Positions 8,245-14,469 of a DNA stretch of 33,757 nt are shown one piece after another; position 1 is the first letter of the stretch, and each line of letters opens with the position of its first letter. The stretch comes from UBA3064 sp023258775. GTDB taxonomy: Bacteria; Pseudomonadota; Gammaproteobacteria; Burkholderiales; Burkholderiaceae_E. Under the pieces are notes generated by a model. It was given only the letters and a program-made list of their open reading frames with translations, made no database searches and was not told the origin of the DNA. The translations under genes and the position numbers were made by a program. The stretch is taken from NCBI GenBank assembly GCA_044355655.1, contig JBIKXS010000036.1, positions 1 to 33,757 of the forward strand, read 5' to 3'.

Positions 8245-9204
8245 ATGGACACTGTTTCGCTCGATCGTTTGATCATCGCCAAGCTTCGCCGCGCCATCGC
8301 TTTAAACAGGGTCCCGGGCTATCACTTTTGCGGCAATTTCCTCGACTTGCGCTTTGAGGACGTGCGAAAGGGGCATGCACTGGTCAGCCTTCGTGCAAGT
8401 CCACAACTCACCGAAGTTGGCGGGCGCATTCACCCGAGTGCTTTTGCTGTGCTTGCAGACTTCGCCATGGCAAGCGCCATCCGAACTGCAGACGACCCGG
8501 CCACCCGACTAGCAACAGTGTCGATCAATCTTCAATGGACCGGTGCGCAAGCCTTCGAATTTTTAAACGCAAGCGGCAAGCTGCTTGGCTTTCATCGCGA
8601 GGCCAAAGGCAGGCTTGGTCAAAGCACGGTCCAAATTTATAGCGAACAAGGCCTTGTTGCGACTGGGCTTGGCAGCTTCATGGTGCTCCCAGCCCCAAAC
8701 GACAAAAAACTTTCACCGATTGCATGGATCAATCAGCCAGCGCCCGAAGAGCCCGATCTGCTACCTGATGCATTGCTCAATGCCGAGGAGTCGCAAATAC
8801 TCCAGCATGGCCTTGATTGCCTGGCACGATGTGAGGCTTCCGGGAGGGATCCGAGCGAGCACTTTTTTGAGCATTTTCTCAGCCAGGGCTTTGAACCGAG
8901 CGCAAAAGGCTGTCAAGGCGTTTTGCCCAATGGCCCGCATCTGGGTAATCGTGTAGGCCATGTTCAAGGCGGCATCACATTAGGCTTTGGGATGGCCAGC
9001 GCAAAGGCCAGTCTCGGCGAATCTTGGAGACTCTCCACCTTGAATGCGGCCTTCATCAGTCCCGGTCAAGGGCACCAGCTAAGCTCAAATACCTCGATTA
9101 CCCATCAAGGCAAATACACCGCTGCGGTTCATACTCATATATATAGCAGTGATGGCGATATGGTTCTTGAATTGTTATCAACCCATGTACGATCTGATCA
9201 TTGA
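8245..9204 (+). CDS. Double-hotdog thioesterase-like protein (PaaI/acyl-CoA thioesterase superfamily)
   Basis: A 319-residue protein that appears to contain two hotdog domains in tandem. The N-terminal copy spans about residues 25-150, with GGRIHPSAFAVLADFAMASA followed by LATVSINLQW. The C-terminal copy spans about 220-315, with GNRVGHVQGGITLGFGMASA followed by STLNAAFISPG. In PaaI-like hotdog enzymes the equivalent segment (G-G-x-x-x-G/S-x-x-A/L-x-D) carries the catalytic Asp or Asn. Here the first copy has LADFAM in that place, while the second has ITLGFG and seems to lack the acid. That pattern suggests one active and one structural half. Probable acyl-CoA thioesterase; substrate unknown. 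A weak ribosome-binding site precedes the ATG. The next gene starts 49 bp downstream. Confidence 0.75.
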   Translation: MDTVSLDRLIIAKLRRAIALNRVPGYHFCGNFLDLRFEDVRKGHALVSLRASPQLTEVGGRIHPSAFAVLADFAMASAIRTADDPATRLATVSINLQWTGAQAFEFLNASGKLLGFHREAKGRLGQSTVQIYSEQGLVATGLGSFMVLPAPNDKKLSPIAWINQPAPEEPDLLPDALLNAEESQILQHGLDCLARCEASGRDPSEHFFEHFLSQGFEPSAKGCQGVLPNGPHLGNRVGHVQGGITLGFGMASAKASLGESWRLSTLNAAFISPGQGHQLSSNTSITHQGKYTAAVHTHIYSSDGDMVLELLSTHVRSDH

Positions 9205-9253
9205 TTATCCAATCGCTTTCTTAACGATAAATCCTTAAGCCAGGGAGCTGCCC

Positions 9254-10249
9254 TTGAATTTGCCAACAAGCACCCAACAAGCGGCGACAAACCGTCCACC
9301 GCTTTGGTTTAGCGATCAAGCCGTTAATGAAGCGCTTGATGATCATCAATTAATGGCTGAACTGCGCCTTGCGCTTTGTGCACTTTGGCGAGGTGAGATC
9401 AGCCAGCCGCACCGTGCGGTCATCCCATTTGCCGCCCATCATTGCCAGAGCAAAACCCAAGCTGATCACGGTACTTTGTTTATCAAGCCTGTGCAGTGGA
9501 AAGATAAAGTTACCGTCAAGTTGATCAGTCTTGTTCCGGGCAACGCGCAACGCAATCTCCCCGGTCTCTTATCAACCCTTGCGGTGATTGACGCTCAGAC
9601 GGGTGAAGTGATCGCCTTAATGCAAAGCAATGCGCTAACAGCCAGACGTACTGCTGCAGTTAGTGCAATTGCGGCTGACTTGCTTGCAAGGCAAGGCGAG
9701 TGTCGACTCGCGCTGCTTGGCAGTGGTGTGCTGGCTCACAGTCACGCACAACTGATGCGAAAAGTGCGTCCGATTCAAGATATTCGGGTATGGAGCCCAA
9801 CGAAAGAAAACGCACAAGCCTGCGCCCAGGCGATTGGCGGCATTGCTTGCGAATCGGCAGCGGATGCCGTCATCGACGCTGACATCGTTTGCACCCTCAC
9901 CCATGCCAAAGCGCCAATCTTATTCGGGGGATGGTTAAAGCCAGGGGCCTTTGTGGCTGCAGTGGGTGCCCCCAGACCCGATTGGCGCGAGCTCGATGAC
10001 GAAGCGATGGCAAACCCAGTCGTTGCCGACATGCTTGAAGCAGCGCTTAAGGAATCAGGCGATGTCATTGGTTCAGGTGTTAAGCCAGTGGCGGAACTTG
10101 GTGAATTGCTTTCACAAACTGAGCCGTTGGCGCCGAATCAGCAAAGGGGCAAATTGAAGGGAAAGACAGTGATTTTTAAATCGCTTGGCCTTGCGATCGA
10201 AGATGCGGTTGCAGCTGATCTCGTACTCAGCGCGCAGAAAACGCAGTAA
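9254..10249 (+). CDS. Ornithine cyclodeaminase / mu-crystallin family protein
   Basis: This 331-residue protein shows the family pattern throughout. It has an N-terminal substrate domain with KLISLVPGN and DAQTGEVIALMQSNALTARRTAA (the D-x-x-T-G ... T-A-x-R-T-A signature), then a Rossmann domain with LLGSGVLAHSHA. Later come VCTLTHAKAPIL and GAFVAAVGA, and ESGDVIGSG near the C-terminus. The family uses NAD(P) and includes ornithine cyclodeaminase, delta1-pyrroline-2-carboxylate reductase, alanine dehydrogenase and ketimine reductase. Sequence alone does not choose between these. Start is TTG 9254, supported by AGGGAG six bases upstream. The gene ends 67 bp before the oppositely oriented tRNA-Thr. 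Confidence 0.87.
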   Translation: MNLPTSTQQAATNRPPLWFSDQAVNEALDDHQLMAELRLALCALWRGEISQPHRAVIPFAAHHCQSKTQADHGTLFIKPVQWKDKVTVKLISLVPGNAQRNLPGLLSTLAVIDAQTGEVIALMQSNALTARRTAAVSAIAADLLARQGECRLALLGSGVLAHSHAQLMRKVRPIQDIRVWSPTKENAQACAQAIGGIACESAADAVIDADIVCTLTHAKAPILFGGWLKPGAFVAAVGAPRPDWRELDDEAMANPVVADMLEAALKESGDVIGSGVKPVAELGELLSQTEPLAPNQQRGKLKGKTVIFKSLGLAIEDAVAADLVLSAQKTQ

Positions 10250-10316
10250 CTTGATCATGTCTTGCCCAGCATCACGCGTGTTTTGCTTGCCGCCGATTGC
10301 GCTAAGTTGTTGATTT

Positions 10317-10392
10317 TGGTGCCGCTTGACGGACTCGAACTGTCGACCTTCTCCTTACGAAGGAGCTGCTCTACCGACTGAGCTAAAGCGGC
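10317..10392 (-). tRNA. tRNA-Thr (anticodon CGU)
   Basis: The minus strand folds into a full 76-nt cloverleaf. The acceptor GCCGCTT pairs perfectly with AAGCGGC and the D-stem is GCTC/GAGC. The anticodon stem GCTCC/GGAGA has a G-A pair at 27-43. The loop TTCGTAA places CGT at 34-36, which reads ACG (Thr). The T-loop is TTCGAGT, and an encoded CCA follows discriminator A. The T-stem GACAG/CCGTC contains an A-C mismatch at 52-62. The 5' end lies only 12 bp after the ispH stop codon, so it is probably cotranscribed with ispH or served by a promoter inside it. Confidence 0.96.
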
Positions 10393-10404
10393 AATGCGCT
10401 TATT

Positions 10405-11358
10405 CTAACCGCTTTGTGGGGAAGATCCGCCCAATCCTCTTGGTAGGGGGAAGCTTACATGCTCCTCAATGCCCTCAAGCGCTTTAACACCCCGAGCACC
10501 CAGGCCCCTTAAACCTTCAACCAGTTCTTGCACCAAAGACTCTGGGGCTGACGCGCCAGCGGTTACTCCAATCCTCTTTCGCCCTTCGAGCCAACGCGGA
10601 TCAACTGCATCGAGTCGATCAACCAGATAAGCTTCGCAGCCCATTTTTTGGGCAACCTCACGCAAGCGGTTGCTGTTTGAACTATTGGCCGACCCTACCA
10701 CCAGCACCAAATCGCACTGTGGCGCCATGAACTTAACGGCATCCTGCCGGTTTTGGGTCGCATAGCAAATATCTTGCTTCTTGGGTTCGGCAATGTTTGG
10801 AAAACGTCGCCTGAGCGCCGTCACAATCTCGGCGCAGTCATCAACCGACAAGGTTGTTTGCGTCACATAGGCGATACGGTCTTCGTTACCTACGATTAAG
10901 CCCTGGACATCTTCGAGTGATTCGACGAGATGAATACCAGCATCTGCCTGCCCCATGGTGCCTTCCACCTCGGGGTGCCCCGCATGGCCAATCATAATCA
11001 CTTCGTAGTTATCCCGACGCATTTTCGAAACTTCAACATGGACCTTGGTCACCAGCGGACAGGTCGCATCGAAAACCTTCAATCCTCGCTGCTCGGCGTC
11101 GAGTCTGACTGCCTTGGAGACCCCGTGGGCCGAAAAAACGACCGTACTCCCTTGGGGTATTTCATCGAGTGACTCGACAAAGACTGCTCCACGTTCACGA
11201 AGTCCATCCACCACGAATCGGTTGTGCACAATTTCATGGCGAACATAAATGGGTGCACCAAACTGTTCAAGTGCACGTTCAACAATATCAATCGCGCGGT
11301 CGACACCAGCACAAAAGCCGCGAGGTTGTGCAAGCAGGACTTCAAAGTCTTGGGGCAT
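10405..11358 (-). CDS. ispH: 4-hydroxy-3-methylbut-2-enyl diphosphate reductase (IspH/LytB)
   Basis: IspH catalyses the last step of the MEP isoprenoid pathway, reducing HMBPP to IPP and DMAPP with an iron-sulfur cluster. The 317-residue product has the three cluster cysteines in their usual places: C16 (PRGFCAGV), C100 (DATCPLV) and C198 (ICYATQNRQ). It also has the HGVS, HAGHPEVEGT and SANSSNSNRL segments that line the active site. The ATG at 11356-11358 (MPQDFEVLLA) fits homologues. The frame stays open to a TTG at 11404-11406, but that would overlap fkpB by 29 bp and adds non-conserved residues. It lies 19 bp after fkpB, a neighbour pair common in proteobacteria, and 12 bp before tRNA-Thr. 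Confidence 0.97.
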   Translation of the reverse strand: MPQDFEVLLAQPRGFCAGVDRAIDIVERALEQFGAPIYVRHEIVHNRFVVDGLRERGAVFVESLDEIPQGSTVVFSAHGVSKAVRLDAEQRGLKVFDATCPLVTKVHVEVSKMRRDNYEVIMIGHAGHPEVEGTMGQADAGIHLVESLEDVQGLIVGNEDRIAYVTQTTLSVDDCAEIVTALRRRFPNIAEPKKQDICYATQNRQDAVKFMAPQCDLVLVVGSANSSNSNRLREVAQKMGCEAYLVDRLDAVDPRWLEGRKRIGVTAGASAPESLVQELVEGLRGLGARGVKALEGIEEHVSFPLPRGLGGSSPQSG

Positions 11359-11377
11359 AAAGGCACTCGATAAGGGC

Positions 11378-11818
11378 TCAGAGGACACTGATGAGCTCCA
11401 CTTCAAAGTCGATCGCCTGACCAGCTAAAGGGTGATTGAAATCGATCAAGGCGAAGTCCTGGTTGATTTCTTTGACCACGCCAGCATAACGCCCTCCGTC
11501 GGGCCTTGGGAAGTCCAAGAGGTCTCCAGGAAGGACAGGATCAGAACGATCACTGTGTTCATCAACTAAAGCGCGTTTTAGCCGCTGCAACAGCTGCGGA
11601 TTACGAGGCCCAAAGGCCTGACCGTCAGCGAGTTGAAATAGTCTGCGATCGCCTTCTTCCAGGCCCAGCAGACATTGTTCAAGGGCCTGGGCGAGTTGGC
11701 CTGCACCCATTTGAATGGTTGCGGGCCGGTCCCCAAAGGTGCTCATGACAGGCTCTGCGGCATCGACCAGACTGATCCGATAGTGGAGCGTCAAAAAAGA
11801 ATCCTGCTGCACTGCCAA
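11378..11818 (-). CDS. fkpB: FKBP-type peptidyl-prolyl cis-trans isomerase (SlpA-like)
   Basis: A 146-residue protein of the SlpA/FkpB branch of FKBP isomerases. The FKBP core (TLHYRISLVDA, then LEQCLLGLEEGDRRLFQL) is interrupted by an insert-in-flap domain (about residues 65-125, GQAFGPRNPQLLQRL onward). The core resumes with DFNHPLAGQAIDFEVEL, the usual SlyD/SlpA signature N-H-P-L-A-G. There is no His-rich metal tail as in SlyD. It probably acts as a chaperone and proline isomerase in the cytoplasm. The start is TTG 11816-11818, preceded by an AAGGGGA-like site about nine bases upstream. Upstream of ispH in the same unit and divergent from radC. Confidence 0.92.
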   Translation of the reverse strand: MAVQQDSFLTLHYRISLVDAAEPVMSTFGDRPATIQMGAGQLAQALEQCLLGLEEGDRRLFQLADGQAFGPRNPQLLQRLKRALVDEHSDRSDPVLPGDLLDFPRPDGGRYAGVVKEINQDFALIDFNHPLAGQAIDFEVELISVL

Positions 11819-11891
11819 TTTGCTTTTCCCCTTTTAATCCTGTTCGGCCCAAACCGCTCGGTAGCCGAAGCTTCAAGAAGGAGTTTATGTC

Positions 11892-12530
11892 ATGACAACT
11901 CACATTGTTCAAGCCTGCGAGCCTCAATATGATCATGCCCTCGGTTTGAGCGACCTTGAGCTAATTGCTCTCAGTCTGCACGGTGTCGGCAGTCGCGTGC
12001 CAAGCCTCGGCAACAAGCGGCGACATCTGCAACGTGCAGCCAAACAACTCGAAGATGCCGGTTCCTTAAGGGCGCTACTAAGAAGTGCACCGCCAAGTTT
12101 ACAGGCGGCTCGTGAGTTGATCCGACGCGCCATGGCAGAAGACTTAAAGCATGCCAATGCCTTTCGCAGTCCCCGCGAACTCGACCACTTTCTCCGGATC
12201 TGGCTCAGTGACCGCAACGTGGAATGTTTTGCCGTGCTTTTTCTCAATGCGCAGTTTCAATTGATTCAAGCAGAAACGCTATTTCAAGGTACGGTTAACC
12301 AAACCGCGGTCTACCCGCGCGAAATTGCACGGCGCGCCCTTGAGCTCAATGCCGTTGCTGTCATCCTTGCCCATAACCACCCATCGGGAACACTCGAAGC
12401 AAGTCAAGCCGACCGCACGCTCACCGAAGCGATTTGTCGAGCGCTCCAAACAATTGATATCCGTGTGCTTGACCATATGATCGTTGGGGCCAAGGAATGC
12501 CTCTCATTTGCTCAACGAGGTTGGCTTTAG
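11892..12530 (+). CDS. radC: RadC-family JAB/MPN-domain protein
   Basis: A 212-residue RadC protein. An N-terminal helix-hairpin-helix-like region (about 20-75, LIALSLHGVGSR) precedes the JAB domain. The metal-site motif is HNHPSG at 161-166 with D174 in SQAD, and E128 (AETLFQGT) is the likely catalytic Glu. Despite the name, a role in DNA repair is not established; family members are JAMM-fold proteins of uncertain function. The ATG at 11892 follows AAGAAGGAG with an 8-base spacer. Divergent from fkpB across 73 bp. The last 24 bases, including the stop, form the first unit of a tandem repeat that continues downstream. Confidence 0.94.
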   Translation: MTTHIVQACEPQYDHALGLSDLELIALSLHGVGSRVPSLGNKRRHLQRAAKQLEDAGSLRALLRSAPPSLQAARELIRRAMAEDLKHANAFRSPRELDHFLRIWLSDRNVECFAVLFLNAQFQLIQAETLFQGTVNQTAVYPREIARRALELNAVAVILAHNHPSGTLEASQADRTLTEAICRALQTIDIRVLDHMIVGAKECLSFAQRGWL

Positions 12531-12602
12531 TTTGCTCAACGAGACTGACTTTACTTTGCTCAACGAGGATAGCTTTAGTTTGCTCAACGTGACTGGCGTT
12601 AG
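12507..12602 (+). repeat. Four tandem 24-bp units copying the 3' end of radC
   Basis: Four directly adjacent 24-bp units begin at 12507, 12531, 12555 and 12579. Each opens with TTTGCTCAACG; units 1 to 3 continue with AG and unit 4 with TG. The first unit is the coding end of radC (residues FAQRGWL plus stop), which is the conserved C-terminal pattern of RadC. The later units are therefore copies of the gene end placed behind it. In the radC frame every unit contains a stop codon, so the array does not extend the protein. The likely origin is slippage or unequal crossing-over. Confidence 0.95.
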
Positions 12603-12892
12603 TTCGGACCTGCTTTGTTTGGAGACCACGATATTGCACTGCGAATTGCCCTTTGCGCTGCTTGGGTTTATAGTTCGACTGCGTTTGATAACGCGAGCGT
12701 TTGTTAGAGGGTCTTCCATGACCCACGTTCCCGTTAGCTCGAAGCCGCTCCAGCCTCGCTGAAGCGATGGCGGGTCCGCAACGTTCAGGTGGCAGTAATC
12801 ATCGGCGTTCGAACCTAAACCCACCCCACGCTTGTCGCTCCCCTGAGAAATAAGCCTTTTGCGCCATGCGACAGCTTTTTTGATTGAACTCC
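12603..12892 (+). promoter_or_regulatory. rho leader region with a candidate promoter and a C-rich, G-poor tract
   Basis: No convincing gene is visible in these 290 bases on either strand. A candidate sigma70 promoter is TTGCCC (12645-12650), an 18-base spacer and TATAGT (12669-12674), giving a leader of roughly 210 nt. A small palindrome TCGCT-GA-AGCGA lies at 12756-12767. From about 12815 to 12843 the transcript would be rich in C and poor in G, resembling a rut site. In E. coli rho is autoregulated by Rho-dependent attenuation in its leader, so this tract may do the same here; that is inference. Confidence 0.35.
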
Positions 12893-14155
12893 ATGCATTT
12901 ATCCGACCTGAAGGCACTGCATATTTCGCAACTGATCGAGATGGCTCAAGGCCTCGAGATCGAGAACGCCAACCGCATGCGCAAACAAGAGCTAATGTTT
13001 GCCATTCTCAAGCGCAAGGCAAAACTCGGTGAATCGATTTTTGGCGATGGTGTGCTTGAAATCCTCCCTGACGGTTTTGGTTTCTTAAGAACGCCCGAAA
13101 CCTCTTACCTTGCCAGCCCTGATGATATTTACATCTCACCCTCGCAAATCCGACGATTTAACCTCCACACGGGTGATGCAATCGAAGGTGAGGTCCGCAC
13201 CCCTAAGGATGGTGAGCGCTACTTCGCCTTGGTGAAGGTTGACAAGATCAACGATCAAGCGCCGGAAGCCTCAAAGAACAAGATCCTTTTTGAGAATCTG
13301 GTTCCGCTCCATCCCGATCAGATGCTTCACCTAGAGCGGGACATGAAGGGTGATGAAAACATCACCGGCCGAATCATCGACATGGTTGCACCTATCGGCA
13401 AAGGGCAGCGCGGCTTGATTGTTGCGCCGCCCAAAAGCGGCAAGACCATCATGATGCAGCATATCGCCCATGCGCTAAAGGCTAATCACCCGGACATCGT
13501 GTTAATCGTTTTGTTGATCGACGAGCGTCCGGAGGAAGTGACCGAGATGCAGCGCTCGGTACGCGGCGAGGTCGTTGCCTCAACCTTCGATGAACCGGCA
13601 ACGCGCCATGTGCAAGTCGCTGAAATGGTCATTGAAAAAGCCAAAAGGCTTGTCGAACACAAAAAGGATGTGGTGATCCTGCTTGATTCGATTACACGGC
13701 TTGCGCGCGCCTACAACACCGTTGTGCCATCCTCAGGCAAGGTGCTGACCGGTGGTGTGGATGCCAACGCACTCCAGCGACCCAAGCGCTTTTTCGGGGC
13801 GGCCCGCAACATCGAAGAAGGCGGTTCACTCACCATCATCGCAACCGCATTGATTGACACGGGTTCGCGGATGGACGAAGTTATCTACGAGGAGTTCAAA
13901 GGCACGGGCAATATGGAAATCCATTTAAATCGAAGGATGATGGAAAAACGTGTTTACCCCGCCATGGACATTAACCGCTCAGGCACTCGTCGAGAAGAAT
14001 TGTTAATCGCCAAAGACATGCTGCAGAAGATATGGATTCTGCGCAAACTTTTGCATGATATGGACGAGATTGAAGCCATGGAGTTCATGCTCGACAAAAT
14101 GAAAATGACGAAAAATAATGGCGAGTTTTTTGATTTGATGCGTCGAGGCGGTTAA
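12893..14155 (+). CDS. rho: Transcription termination factor Rho
   Basis: Rho is the hexameric RNA-dependent helicase that ends many transcripts and silences untranslated RNA. The 420-residue product aligns across its full length. The N-terminal helical domain is followed by the cold-shock-like RNA-binding fold (GDGVLEILPDGFGFLR ... YISPSQIRRFNL). Then comes the RecA-type ATPase core with Walker A (APPKSGKT, about 180), the LLIDERPEEVTEMQRSV catalytic segment, the Q-loop region (VPSSGKVLTGGVDANAL) and the R-loop (TGNMEIHLNRRM). I chose ATG 12893 (MHLSDLKAL), which matches the usual M-x-L-x-x-L-K start; TTG at 12884 would add three residues. The trxA gene often found upstream of rho is absent. 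Confidence 0.98.
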   Translation: MHLSDLKALHISQLIEMAQGLEIENANRMRKQELMFAILKRKAKLGESIFGDGVLEILPDGFGFLRTPETSYLASPDDIYISPSQIRRFNLHTGDAIEGEVRTPKDGERYFALVKVDKINDQAPEASKNKILFENLVPLHPDQMLHLERDMKGDENITGRIIDMVAPIGKGQRGLIVAPPKSGKTIMMQHIAHALKANHPDIVLIVLLIDERPEEVTEMQRSVRGEVVASTFDEPATRHVQVAEMVIEKAKRLVEHKKDVVILLDSITRLARAYNTVVPSSGKVLTGGVDANALQRPKRFFGAARNIEEGGSLTIIATALIDTGSRMDEVIYEEFKGTGNMEIHLNRRMMEKRVYPAMDINRSGTRREELLIAKDMLQKIWILRKLLHDMDEIEAMEFMLDKMKMTKNNGEFFDLMRRGG

Positions 14156-14172
14156 AGCAGCCCGTTAGCCTG

Positions 14173-14178
14173 TATAAT
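14173..14178 (+). promoter_or_regulatory. Consensus -10 element upstream of rpmE2
   Basis: A perfect TATAAT lies 27 bases before the rpmE2 ATG, in the 50-bp gap after rho. The matching -35 position (about 14149-14155, GGTTAA-like) is poor. The element could give rpmE2 a promoter separate from rho read-through. There is no TGN extension in the correct register. Confidence 0.4.
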
Positions 14179-14205
14179 TAAGAGTTTTCTCGTTTGGATT
14201 TCGCT

Positions 14206-14469
14206 ATGAAAGAAGGCATCCACCCCAATTTCCGTGAGGTTGTGTTTCAGGACATGACCAATGGTAAGCAGTTCATCATCCGCTCGACGGCTCCCGCGCG
14301 GGAGAAAGTAACGATCGAGGGCAAAGAGTATCCCTTGTTCAAGCTCGACATCAGCTCGGAATCGCACCCTTTCTACACGGGCGCGCAGCAACGGGTGCTC
14401 GAAACCGGTCGGGTTGAAAAGTTTCGGCAGAAGTTCGCCCGAGCAGGTGGCGCCAAGCGCAACGTTTGA
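14206..14469 (+). CDS. rpmE2: 50S ribosomal protein L31, type B
   Basis: The 87-residue product begins MKEGIHPNFREVVFQD and contains SHPFYTGAQQ and GRVEKFRQKFAR, the signature of L31 type B. It lacks the CxxC zinc-binding cysteines of the A type, so it is the zinc-independent version. L31 bridges the two ribosomal subunits. The ATG at 14206 is used because all family members start at MK-x-G-I-H-P; the open frame begins four codons earlier. The gene follows rho by 50 bp, a frequent arrangement in betaproteobacteria. Its TGA stop overlaps the TTG start of the next gene (TTGA). Confidence 0.96.
   Translation: MKEGIHPNFREVVFQDMTNGKQFIIRSTAPAREKVTIEGKEYPLFKLDISSESHPFYTGAQQRVLETGRVEKFRQKFARAGGAKRNV

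Noticed and set aside
10250..10316. Integration site or element remnant next to tRNA-Thr
   Set aside because: The tRNA 3' end is not duplicated nearby and no integrase or mobility gene is present.
12504..12917. 137-codon minus-strand frame across the radC repeat and rho leader
   Set aside because: It has no recognisable domain, its repetitive part is just the 24-bp array read backwards, and it overlaps the rho start. A second minus frame (12421-12726) runs through the same array, as expected for a repeat whose unit is a multiple of three.
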